Shown here piece by piece: positions 1 through 6,694 of a DNA stretch of 11,680 nt. A program made the position numbers and the translations under genes. The stretch lies in contig CALLKB010000158.1 in the NCBI GenBank assembly GCA_938008575.1, positions 1 to 11,680 on the forward strand, read 5' to 3'. The stretch is from an uncultured Cytophagaceae bacterium. GTDB lineage: Bacteria; Bacteroidota; Bacteroidia; Cytophagales; Spirosomataceae. The notes beneath the pieces are model-generated. The model saw only the letters and a program-made list of their open reading frames with translations. It was not told the DNA's origin and did not search any database. Within the stretch, counting starts at the first letter, position 1, and each line of letters begins with the position of its first letter.

Positions 1-52
1 CTAACGAAGCGAAAACACCTACTGAAAGTACTTTATAGATATATTTTTTCAT
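1..52 (-). CDS. SusD/RagB-like lipoprotein, N-terminal fragment (inferred)
   Basis: An ATG on the minus strand at 52-50 opens a frame that runs off the window edge and encodes MKKYIYKVLSVGVFASL. This is the start of a signal peptide: lysines, then a hydrophobic stretch. It lies 56 bp downstream of the SusC-like gene on the same strand, where the SusD/RagB partner normally sits. SusD-family proteins are surface lipoproteins that cap the SusC barrel and bind the substrate. The assignment rests on position and the signal-like start only; no SusD domain and no lipobox cysteine is visible within these 17 codons. Confidence 0.6.
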   Translation of the reverse strand, partial: MKKYIYKVLSVGVFASL

Positions 53-108
53 TTTATTAATAATTTATTTATTCGATTATCTAACTAATTGAATACGATT
101 TTGTTGGA

Positions 109-3108
109 TTAGAACGAAAGATTTACACCCGCAGTAATCGCACGAGTTTTGTAGTAAGTCTCACGAACGTCAATACCTGGAGCAGCTGAACCAATTGCTA
201 GGTTTTGGCTAATCTCTGGATCAACACCAGTGTATTTTGTAAATACAGCTAAGTTGTTACCTGCTACGTAGATACGAGCACGCTTGAACACGCCTTTAAC
301 TGGCAATGTATAACCAAACGATGCGTTGTTGATACGTAAGAAGTCTCCTGACTCAACATAGTAATCCATTGGGATTGTACGCTCATCGTTGATGATTGAA
401 GTCAATGCAGATTTCAATGCACCAGATTCAGCTAAACGACCATCTTGACGACCTAACAACAAGTTGTTTGTGTTAACAATCTTAGCGCCTAATTGGCTTG
501 TCAATTGGAATTGCAAGTCAAATGCTTTGTAACGGATGTTTGTAGTCAAACCACCAACGAAAGTTGGGTTTGGATTACCAATATACGTACGGTCAGCAGC
601 GTTAGGATCAACAGTACCATCACCATTCAAATCTTGGAATACATATTTTCCATTTGAGATAGAAGCGATTTTAGCACCATAGAATTCACCTACTGGGTGA
701 CCTGCTTGTAATACTGAGAAGTTAACAGCAGATGTACCACGGATGAATGAACCTAAAGAAGTAGACAAGAATACTTGGTCTGGAGCTGCGAATGAATCAT
801 TTTTCAATGAAACGATTTCGTTTTTGTTGAATGAAGCAGCTAACGTAGTAGCGATGTTCCAATCTTTGTTTTCCAAGATTTGGTAAGTTAATGATAACTC
901 AACCCCTTGGTTTTTCATCGATCCGATGTTAGCCAACATGGTTGGGTATACATAACCTTTCTCCTGTGGTACGTTTACTGTGTATAACAAATCTTTTGTT
1001 GTACGCGTGTAAACATCCAAGTTACCAGTCAATTTACCTTTGAATAATGAGAAGTCGATACCACCACCGTAGTTTTCGTTAATCTCCCATTTCAAGTTAG
1101 GGTTCGGGTTAGATTGGATTGAGTATGCTGGCAAGAAATCGTTTGCAGCACCATCAAAGTAAGAACCTGAAGCTCCGTAGAACGATTTAGATAACAACGG
1201 ACGGATACCTTCCGAGTTACCAGTTTGTCCCCAGCTAACACGCAATTTCAAGTTGTCGATTGTTGAATTACCTTTCAAGAAAGCCTCTTCAGACAATGCC
1301 CAACCTACTGAAACTGAAGGGAACACACCCCACTTGTTGTTATCACCGAATTTCGTAGAACCGTCACGACGAACGTTAACTGTTGCGAAATATTTGTTCA
1401 ATAATGAATATTGAGCACGTGCTAAGAATGAAACCAATTTGTATTCATTCTTGTAAGAGAACAATAAGTTTGGATTTGTACGAATACCTAAACCTGAACC
1501 TAAGTTGTTCGCTTCGAAAGCATCAGTCAAGAAATTGTTATTTCCTGCACCGAAACCATCAGCAACAACATCTTGGTATGTATAACCAGCCAAAACGTTC
1601 AATGTAGAAACATCATTCAACTTCTTAGAGTAGTTTAATGTAGTTTCTAATTGCTTATCCGTAATTGAGTTCAATTGACGGTTAGCAGCGTTACCACCTA
1701 CTGTAGCTAATAAGTTACCTGGAGTAGATTTCGCGAAGTAAGAACCATCAGCCGTTTGCGTACGCAAAGTTCCTGATACGTTGAATACCAAACCATCTAA
1801 GATAGTATAACCAGCAGAAGCATTGAATAAGAAATCGTGCAAACGTTGCTTGTTTGATTTGCTTTCAATAGTAGCCAATGGGTTGAAGTTGGCAAATGTA
1901 CCTGGGATTTGGAAATAAGTTCCATCCGCGTTGTACACTGGATCTGTTGGACGCATGTTCATTGCGAAACCTACAGCACGGTTATCAGTAAATTGGTTGT
2001 TTGTTTGCGAAGCAGACATGTTAACCTTCATCGCTAATTTACCATCTAATGCTTTCGCATCTAAGTTCAAACGACCTGTTAAACGATCTTTACCAGAACC
2101 TTTCAATGTACCTGTTTGATCTAAGTAACCAACAGATGCACGGTAAGATACATTTTCAGAACCACCAGACACACCCACGTTGTGGTTTTGTGACATCGCA
2201 GTTTGTGTAATTACACCTAACCAATCTGTATTAGCTCCTAAGTCATCAAATTTTTGACCATATTTAGCAGCAGCAGCACGGAATTCAGCACCGTTCAACA
2301 ATTGTGGACGTTGAGAGATAGACTCAGAACCAACATATGCTGAATAATCAACTGAAGGAGTACCTGATTTACCACGTTTCGTGTTGATCAAGATAACACC
2401 ATTCGCTCCACGAGAACCGTAGATTGCAGCTGAAGATGCATCACGTAACACGTCCATTGATAAGATATCTTCTGGAGCAATGTTTTCGATAGGAGCACCA
2501 ATTACACCGTCAATTACGTATAATGGCTCAGAACCTGCGTTCAATGAACCTGTACCACGTAAACGAACAGTTGGACGAGCATTTGGATCACCAGAAGCCT
2601 GCGTGATAACCAAACCTGCAACTTTACCTTGAGCAGCAGCTAATGGGTTTGTTACAACACCGGCGTTGAAATCACGAGAACCTAAGCTAGTTACAGTTCC
2701 TGAAATCTCTTTACGCTTTTGTGTACCGTAACCAACAACCACAACTTCTTCCAAAGATTTGTTGTCAGCAGCCAAAGAAACGTTAACAACAGATTTAGAA
2801 CCTACTGCAACTTCTTTAGAAGCATAACCTACAAAAGAGAATACTAAAGTCGCGTTCGACCCAGCATTAACTTTATAAGTACCGTTTGCATCTGTTTGAG
2901 CACCACGAGTAGTACCTTTTACAGCTACAGAAACACCTGGGATACCTGAGCCATCAGCGGCATCAGTTACTTTTCCCGTTACCACATCTTGAGCAAAAGC
3001 ACCCAAGGAAATTAACAGTGCAACAGCAACACTAAAAGCTTGTTTGAAGCCTAGGTTACTTACACTTGATCGCACAAGGCGACCCACTCTTTTGTAAGAA
3101 TGAATCAT
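109..3108 (-). CDS. SusC/RagA-family TonB-linked outer membrane transporter
   Basis: This 999-residue protein is an outer-membrane, TonB-energised importer of the SusC/RagA family, which works with a SusD lipoprotein to take up glycans, peptides or other large nutrients. Visible parts, in order: a signal peptide with a long basic start and a hydrophobic core at about 24-38, cleaved probably after Ala39 (GAFA|Q); a carboxypeptidase-D regulatory-like domain at about 42-112; the family motif SLEEVVVVGYGTQ at 117-129; a plug domain ending near GSRGANGVILINTKRG; and a beta-barrel ending in Phe (NLSF), as expected for BAM-assembled barrels. Length is normal for the family. It is followed after 56 bp by the probable SusD start, so the two are likely cotranscribed. 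The substrate cannot be read from the sequence, and no glycoside hydrolase, sigma factor or anti-sigma gene is adjacent in the window. ATG 3108 is the only Met start before the signal core. Confidence 0.96.
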   Translation of the reverse strand: MIHSYKRVGRLVRSSVSNLGFKQAFSVAVALLISLGAFAQDVVTGKVTDAADGSGIPGVSVAVKGTTRGAQTDANGTYKVNAGSNATLVFSFVGYASKEVAVGSKSVVNVSLAADNKSLEEVVVVGYGTQKRKEISGTVTSLGSRDFNAGVVTNPLAAAQGKVAGLVITQASGDPNARPTVRLRGTGSLNAGSEPLYVIDGVIGAPIENIAPEDILSMDVLRDASSAAIYGSRGANGVILINTKRGKSGTPSVDYSAYVGSESISQRPQLLNGAEFRAAAAKYGQKFDDLGANTDWLGVITQTAMSQNHNVGVSGGSENVSYRASVGYLDQTGTLKGSGKDRLTGRLNLDAKALDGKLAMKVNMSASQTNNQFTDNRAVGFAMNMRPTDPVYNADGTYFQIPGTFANFNPLATIESKSNKQRLHDFLFNASAGYTILDGLVFNVSGTLRTQTADGSYFAKSTPGNLLATVGGNAANRQLNSITDKQLETTLNYSKKLNDVSTLNVLAGYTYQDVVADGFGAGNNNFLTDAFEANNLGSGLGIRTNPNLLFSYKNEYKLVSFLARAQYSLLNKYFATVNVRRDGSTKFGDNNKWGVFPSVSVGWALSEEAFLKGNSTIDNLKLRVSWGQTGNSEGIRPLLSKSFYGASGSYFDGAANDFLPAYSIQSNPNPNLKWEINENYGGGIDFSLFKGKLTGNLDVYTRTTKDLLYTVNVPQEKGYVYPTMLANIGSMKNQGVELSLTYQILENKDWNIATTLAASFNKNEIVSLKNDSFAAPDQVFLSTSLGSFIRGTSAVNFSVLQAGHPVGEFYGAKIASISNGKYVFQDLNGDGTVDPNAADRTYIGNPNPTFVGGLTTNIRYKAFDLQFQLTSQLGAKIVNTNNLLLGRQDGRLAESGALKSALTSIINDERTIPMDYYVESGDFLRINNASFGYTLPVKGVFKRARIYVAGNNLAVFTKYTGVDPEISQNLAIGSAAPGIDVRETYYKTRAITAGVNLSF

Positions 3109-3559
3109 AAGTGAAAAATTAAGGGTTAAAAATGATTAATGATTCTTTGTGATTTTGTTTCAACCAAAAACAGCTTTGTAAACGTTTAGAGTCCATGGCT
3201 AATTTCAAAACCAAGGCAAAAAAAAGAATAATAAATTGAATAAAAAAATGATTTTAATTAATGAATCAAGGATTATGCCTGTGTAAATTGTACATAATAT
3301 AGAAATTCTTGAAAAGTAGCACAGTGTAGTACAGGTTCTCGAAATAATCTAATTTATACCTATATATATGCTGTTCGATATATTTACGATACAAAGTAGT
3401 TCAAAATGGCCCAAAAGCGATTGTATTTTTTCAATAGAATTTTTTTTTGAAAAAAATCAAATTATTTATCGGCAATGAATTACCATTCAATAAATTAATC
3501 CAAAACGGAATAATCCAATTAATTGTATATTTTGGACAGTGCTATTCTGTATATCAAAA
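3109..3559. other. AT-rich intergenic/leader region between yidD and the susC-like gene
   Basis: About 450 bp without a convincing coding frame. It must hold the 3' end of yidD and the promoter and 5' leader of the susC-like gene, both on the minus strand. Visible items are a -7-like element at 3392-3399, an A/T-tract inverted repeat (TTTTTTCAA at 3426-3434 against TTGAAAAAA at 3447-3455) and a short CAATTAATTG palindrome near 3517-3526. If the promoter guess is right, the susC-like mRNA would have a leader of roughly 275-280 nt, long enough for post-transcriptional control. I recognised no known riboswitch in it. Confidence 0.5.
3392..3399 (-). promoter_or_regulatory. Candidate -7 promoter element for the susC-like gene
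   Basis: On the minus strand this reads CTACTTTG followed by TATCG. It resembles the Bacteroidota -7 box TAnnTTTG and is almost identical to the TTACTTTG box proposed upstream of metX. No TTTG lies at the usual distance upstream: the nearest is only about 12 bases away. This is a weak call based on resemblance alone. Confidence 0.3.
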
Positions 3560-3769
3560 TTAAGGCAAGGGATCATAGCCACTTCCTCCCCAAGGATGAC
3601 AGGAGGAAATCCGTTTAATTGCCAAACGAAATCCCTTCAAAAATCCGTATTTAACGAATGCTTGTTTAGCATATTCTGAACAGGTGGGCTGGTACCGACA
3701 AGCATTTGGCAAAAAGGGAGAGATGAGACCTTGGTACAAACGTATCAACAAAATGAAGATGTATTTCAT
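3560..3769 (-). CDS. yidD: Membrane protein insertion efficiency factor YidD
   Basis: A 69-residue protein with the full YidD signature: an N-terminal amphipathic/hydrophobic segment ([12 protein letters not shown]), then [18 protein letters not shown] and, near the C-terminus, [15 protein letters not shown]. YidD is a small inner-membrane-associated protein that helps YidC and Sec insert membrane proteins. I chose ATG 3769 because it gives the usual MKY.. start and length; the frame could extend four codons to a TTG at 3781. In many bacteria yidD lies between rnpA and yidC; here neither is next to it, and it diverges from a serine hydrolase gene, so it is a stand-alone gene in this window. 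The three conserved cysteines are present. Confidence 0.95.
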   Translation of the reverse strand: MKYIFILLIRLYQGLISPFLPNACRYQPTCSEYAKQAFVKYGFLKGFRLAIKRISSCHPWGGSGYDPLP

Positions 3770-3867
3770 AGGGATTTCCAATTCAATGTCCGAAAGTAAT
3801 CAAACAAGCTAAATAAAGATGAATGCCCGCTTGATTAAAAACACGAATTGCATTAAATTGCTTTGAA

Positions 3868-5127
3868 ATGAACCGCTTGATCGAATACATGTTGAAATTA
3901 CCCAAAGGCCCTAAGATTATTGGTGCACTAACCATTTGCACACTTATTGGATTATTAATCTCTTCGCATCCCACGAAAAGTTTTTTTCATGTTAAAACAA
4001 ACATTGAAAAACGCAATGATAGCTTGGCTAATTTGTTCAACCCTGAAATTGCCAAACAAAAATCAATCAAGCTCGACACCTTCTTCTCCAAACTGCAAGC
4101 AAAATCCGGATTCAATGGAGCCGTGCTTGTTGCTCAATACGGAAAAATCATTTACAAGAAAGGTTTTGGCTATGCCAATTACTTTACCAAAAGCAATATT
4201 AATACGCATACCCACTTTCAATTAGCCTCGGTTTCCAAACAGTTCACCGCCGTTGCCATCATGCAATTACATGAAAAGGGTTTATTGAATTACGATGATG
4301 CGATCTACAAACATATCCCTGGTTTTCCTTACGATTCTAGCTTAACCATCCGCAGTTTATTAACACATCGCTCAGGCTTGTCGGACTACGCCTACAACAT
4401 GGACAAGGTTTACGACAAGAAAATACCTTTGACGAATCAAAAGGTCGTAGAAATGATGATTCGCCTAAAGCCGCATATCGACTACCGACCTAATGCAAAA
4501 TTCAGCTATAACAATACCAACTATATGTTATTGGCTTACATTGTTGAAAAGCTAAGCGGCATGAATTTCAGAGAATATGCCAAAAAGAATCTCTTTGAAC
4601 CCGCAGGCATGTCGGAATCTTTCATTTACGATCCCATGCATCCTGAAATGCTCAGAACCGCTGCAACCGGTTATGTTCCTCGTCGCGGAGGACCTGTCGT
4701 TTCTGAATTCAACCATTTGGATGGCGTAACGGGGGACAAAGGAATTTATTCAACCGTAGAAGACCTTTATCATTGGGATGTCGCACTAAATGAAGAAAAA
4801 TTGGTGAAATTCTCAACCCTAGAGGAAGCATTCACACCCCAACACACCACTCCAAAAGTATTAGCTAAAAACTATGGCTTCGGCTGGCGCCTCGCCCAAC
4901 TCGATAATGGCGAATGGCTTACCTACCATACAGGCTGGTGGCACGGATTCAAAAACTATTACCTGCATAACCCAAAAGACAATTCGGCCATTATCATTTT
5001 AGGAAATATGGCAAACCATGCTTTAGGGCGCGTGAATATTGTTCAATCAATTTTATATCCTGAAAAGGCGAACTTGTTCATGAAGGGAGAACCTTTACCA
5101 ACTGAATTTGTCTTAGGAGGCAACTAA
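3868..5127 (+). CDS. Serine hydrolase, beta-lactamase/class C (AmpC-like) family
   Basis: A 419-residue protein of the Beta-lactamase family (PF00144 type), which includes class C beta-lactamases, DD-peptidases and esterases. An N-terminal hydrophobic segment at about 17-31 should act as a membrane anchor or uncleaved signal, so the enzyme probably works in the periplasm. The three active-site motifs are visible: S121-V-S-K124 (nucleophile and general base), Y214-N-N216, and H354-T-G356 in place of the KTG of true beta-lactamases. HTG is common in family esterases and peptidases, so antibiotic hydrolysis is not implied. A TTGCTTTG box resembling a -7 promoter element lies at 3858-3865, only two bases before this ATG, so the in-frame ATG at 3889 (residue 8) may be the real start; it would still leave a complete signal segment. 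It is followed after 12 bp by an NTF2-like secreted protein gene, probably in one operon. Substrate unknown. Confidence 0.9.
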   Translation: MNRLIEYMLKLPKGPKIIGALTICTLIGLLISSHPTKSFFHVKTNIEKRNDSLANLFNPEIAKQKSIKLDTFFSKLQAKSGFNGAVLVAQYGKIIYKKGFGYANYFTKSNINTHTHFQLASVSKQFTAVAIMQLHEKGLLNYDDAIYKHIPGFPYDSSLTIRSLLTHRSGLSDYAYNMDKVYDKKIPLTNQKVVEMMIRLKPHIDYRPNAKFSYNNTNYMLLAYIVEKLSGMNFREYAKKNLFEPAGMSESFIYDPMHPEMLRTAATGYVPRRGGPVVSEFNHLDGVTGDKGIYSTVEDLYHWDVALNEEKLVKFSTLEEAFTPQHTTPKVLAKNYGFGWRLAQLDNGEWLTYHTGWWHGFKNYYLHNPKDNSAIIILGNMANHALGRVNIVQSILYPEKANLFMKGEPLPTEFVLGGN

Positions 5128-5139
5128 ACAAAAAAGCAC

Positions 5140-5658
5140 ATGAAAAAATCAATCACATTAAGCTTTTGCCTGGTATTAATTAGCCTATTTGCATTTGGAC
5201 AAAGTCCGGATGAGGCAATAAAAGCAACGGTCAATAATTATTTCGAAGGATTAACGACGGGTGACACCGCCAAACTAGGCAAGGCCTTTCATTCATCTGC
5301 AATTTTACGTACCGTTAACGCGAGCACAGGTAAGATTCAAGATTTTCCGATCAAAACCTTTATTTCCAAAACTCCAGCAGGTGGCGTAAAAGCTACGACA
5401 AAACTGATCAACTATTCGTACGCAGGCATTTCAGGTTTGGCTGCCGCAGAATTGCAATTCGCCGACTTCAAATACATCGACTTATTAAGCTTATTACAAG
5501 TCAATGGAGAGTGGAAAATCGTAACCCGCGTTTTCAGTCGGGTCGAATTAGACGTAAACCTCAAAGCAAGCGGAACTGCAAGTCCAAAGGTGGCAACCCC
5601 TGCCGCAGCGAAAAAAAGCCCAGCTAATATCAAGCCTAAAAAGGATGATGGTTGGTAG
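5140..5658 (+). CDS. Secreted NTF2-like (putative lumazine-binding type) protein
   Basis: A 172-residue protein with a clear signal peptide (KK, hydrophobic core, cleavage near G20/Q21). The mature part to about residue 140 has the pattern of SnoaL/NTF2-like proteins of the putative lumazine-binding group: an N-terminal helix (DEAIKATVNNYFEGLTTGD), a short AFHSSAILR segment, then strands ending with VNGEWKIVTRVFSR. These small cone-shaped folds bind ligands or act as accessory domains; no catalytic residues can be assigned. The tail (about 141-172) is low-complexity, rich in Ala, Lys and Pro, and ends KKDDGW. It starts 12 bp after the serine hydrolase stop, so the two are almost certainly cotranscribed, suggesting a shared periplasmic task. 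Family assignment is by pattern; function is unknown. Confidence 0.75.
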   Translation: MKKSITLSFCLVLISLFAFGQSPDEAIKATVNNYFEGLTTGDTAKLGKAFHSSAILRTVNASTGKIQDFPIKTFISKTPAGGVKATTKLINYSYAGISGLAAAELQFADFKYIDLLSLLQVNGEWKIVTRVFSRVELDVNLKASGTASPKVATPAAAKKSPANIKPKKDDGW

Positions 5659-5668
5659 ACGTTAGCCC

Positions 5669-5700
5669 CTTTGGCAAACCTTTCAGGATTGCCAAAGTTT
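5669..5700 (+). terminator. Hairpin after the hydrolase/NTF2-like operon
   Basis: CTTTGGCAA at 5669-5677 pairs perfectly with TTGCCAAAG at 5689-5697. Two more C-G pairs lie inside an A/A mismatch around the loop TTTCA. It begins 11 bases after the NTF2-like stop codon and is followed by TTT. It could stop plus-strand transcription, though the T-run is short. It may instead be one arm of a dispersed palindromic repeat, since other hairpins follow at once. Confidence 0.55.
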
Positions 5701-5702
5701 GA

Positions 5703-5717
5703 GGCGTATTTCACGCC
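5703..5717. repeat. Small perfect hairpin GGCGT/ACGCC
   Basis: GGCGT at 5703-5707 and ACGCC at 5713-5717 form a 5-bp stem with a five-base loop. It lies only six bases after the preceding hairpin stem, so the two make a paired structure in the convergent gap. I see no coding role. Confidence 0.5.
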
Positions 5718-5755
5718 GATTAAATTGCCCGACCGAACAAAACGAATAATACTTC

Positions 5756-5784
5756 TGTAGAGACCCGATTCTTCGCGTCTTGTT
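5756..5784 (+). repeat. Palindromic GAGAC..CGCGTC repeat, copy 1
   Basis: This 29-base unit begins TGTAGAGACCCGATTC and ends CGCGTCTTGTT. It matches copy 2 at 26 of 29 positions in the same direction, exactly 54 bases upstream of it. The hairpin is imperfect here because the left arm has CCC where copy 2 has CGC. It is part of a small repeat cluster in the gap between two convergent transcription units. Confidence 0.75.
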
Positions 5785-5809
5785 CATTGACCACAAACGA
5801 TGCCCCTGT

Positions 5810-5838
5810 TGTAGAGACGCGATACCTCGCGTCTTGTT
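5810..5838 (+). repeat. Palindromic GAGAC..CGCGTC repeat, copy 2
   Basis: The best-formed copy: AGACGCGA at 5815-5822 and TCGCGTCT at 5827-5834 make a perfect 8-bp stem with loop TACC. The flanks TGT and TGTT are shared with copy 1. Short palindromes of this form resemble dispersed REP-like elements between genes, but only the copies in this window can be seen. Confidence 0.8.
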
Positions 5839-5860
5839 ATACAAATCCAACAGAAATAAA

Positions 5861-5885
5861 AAAGACGCGAAGTATCGCGTCCCTA
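5861..5885 (-). repeat. Palindromic GAGAC..CGCGTC repeat, copy 3 (inverted)
   Basis: On the minus strand this copy reads TAGGGACGCGATACTTCG then CGTCTTT and matches copy 2 at 22 of 25 positions. Its internal arms are 5863-5870 and 5875-5882, with loop AGTA and one mismatch at the stem end. Being inverted to copy 2, the pair can also fold as one larger stem. Confidence 0.75.
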
Positions 5886-5889
5886 AAGT

Positions 5890-5917
5890 CCAATGTCTAA
5901 CGACCAACGTCCAACGA
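5890..5917. repeat. Four tandem heptamers, consensus CCAACGA/T
   Basis: Four adjacent 7-base units: CCAATGT, CTAACGA, CCAACGT and CCAACGA. A possible degenerate fifth unit, CTAAAGT, precedes them at 5883-5889. The array ends exactly where the minus-strand stop codon of the next gene begins (5918-5920) and abuts the third palindromic repeat on the other side. It is non-coding. Confidence 0.75.
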
Positions 5918-6388
5918 CTATCTGTGCAACACCGATAACACAATCGAACTAAGTAACATCAATATCCCCAACACAAAAAACACCGTTGGATTCAATACCG
6001 GAATCGAGGATTCATTCAACGAAGCCTCATAAGGATTTTCCGTCAAATAACGTACAGGTATCTCCTGCCCAACCTCACAATTTTTCGCTAAACCTTTGTC
6101 AGCTTCCCGACGAAACTCACTGCCGTTCACATAATAAGATACAATGGGGAAATAGATAGGAAAGCGACCCGAATGATCATCTCTTGCGTAACGCTTCGAA
6201 ATTTCGACAATCTTGCCATAGGTCATTTTCGAGTGAGCAATCCACTCCTTACGCTTTTGGTAAAGAATAACACCAACCCCAATTAATGCCAAAGCGATAA
6301 ATGAAAATAACACCAAGAACAAGGTCATCGAACCTTGAAATGTACCCGTAGGTCTTCCCGAAATCAACAAAACTCCAACTAAATTCAT
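5918..6388 (-). CDS. DUF3592-type membrane protein
   Basis: A protein of up to 156 residues with the DUF3592 layout: a transmembrane helix at about 22-43 (TLFLVLFSFIALALIGVGVI), a soluble middle domain with the family pattern (KMTYGKIVEIS, then YFPIVSYYVNGSEFRREADKG and GQEIPVRYLTENPYEASL), and a second helix at about 131-153. Function of the family is unknown. Two starts are possible: ATG 6388, or ATG 6328, which has AAGG about six bases upstream and puts the first helix right at the N-terminus (136 residues). A TATATTTC stretch resembling a -7 box lies just before ATG 6388, so transcription from there would favour 6328. Its stop codon directly follows a heptamer array. It is divergent from the nucleoside transporter and convergent with the hydrolase operon. 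Confidence 0.85.
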   Translation of the reverse strand: MNLVGVLLISGRPTGTFQGSMTLFLVLFSFIALALIGVGVILYQKRKEWIAHSKMTYGKIVEISKRYARDDHSGRFPIYFPIVSYYVNGSEFRREADKGLAKNCEVGQEIPVRYLTENPYEASLNESSIPVLNPTVFFVLGILMLLSSIVLSVLHR

Positions 6389-6644
6389 ACGAAATATAAA
6401 TGCGGAAGACTACCTATCCTTCAAATTTTCATCAAAAAACGCACAAATAATACTGAAAATCAAATACTTAGACTTAGCCCTAAAAAGTCAATCAAGTTGC
6501 ATTTATAAGCCTAGAAATAACAATTTTGTAAAATCCCGAAAAACCTGATATCATTTTGACCCATTCTTCGAAAAAATAGGAGAATTTTCGGAAAACAGCT
6601 TTTTAAAATCATAGCCATAAGCTTAAAAATATATTTTCTTAAAA

Positions 6645-6674
6645 TTTGATATTTCTTTCAAATTTGTATTTTTG
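6645..6674 (+). promoter_or_regulatory. Bacteroidota-type promoter of the nucleoside symporter gene
   Basis: TTTG at 6645-6648 and TATTTTTG at 6667-6674 match the -33 and -7 boxes (TTTG, TAnnTTTG) exactly, with 18 bases between. The start site would fall near 6681, about 14 bases before ATG 6695. The rest of the 306-bp gap (6389-6694) is AT-rich with only short inverted repeats such as CCGAAAA (from 6536) and TTTTCGG (6585-6591). Confidence 0.7.
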
Positions 6675-6694
6675 ACCCGCAAGAAACCTATAAA

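Noticed and set aside
3426..3455. A/T-tract inverted repeat as a yidD terminator
   Set aside because: The stem is almost only A-T and lies over 100 bases after the stop codon, so evidence for termination is too thin.
3783..3974. A 63-codon minus-strand frame upstream of yidD
   Set aside because: It overlaps the start of the serine hydrolase on the other strand and shows no family pattern.
3868..5127. Antibiotic-resistance beta-lactamase
   Set aside because: The third motif is HTG rather than KTG and the protein resembles the broad esterase/peptidase members; resistance cannot be claimed.
5412..5714. A 100-codon minus-strand frame opposite the NTF2-like gene
   Set aside because: It is antisense to a gene with a clear signal peptide and extends into the terminator hairpin.
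5756..5885. CRISPR array
   Set aside because: Only three imperfect copies, one inverted, with unequal spacing and no cas genes nearby.
5683..5943. An 86-codon minus-strand frame across the repeat cluster
   Set aside because: It consists of the palindromes and heptamers translated, overlaps the end of the DUF3592 gene and has no domain-like content.
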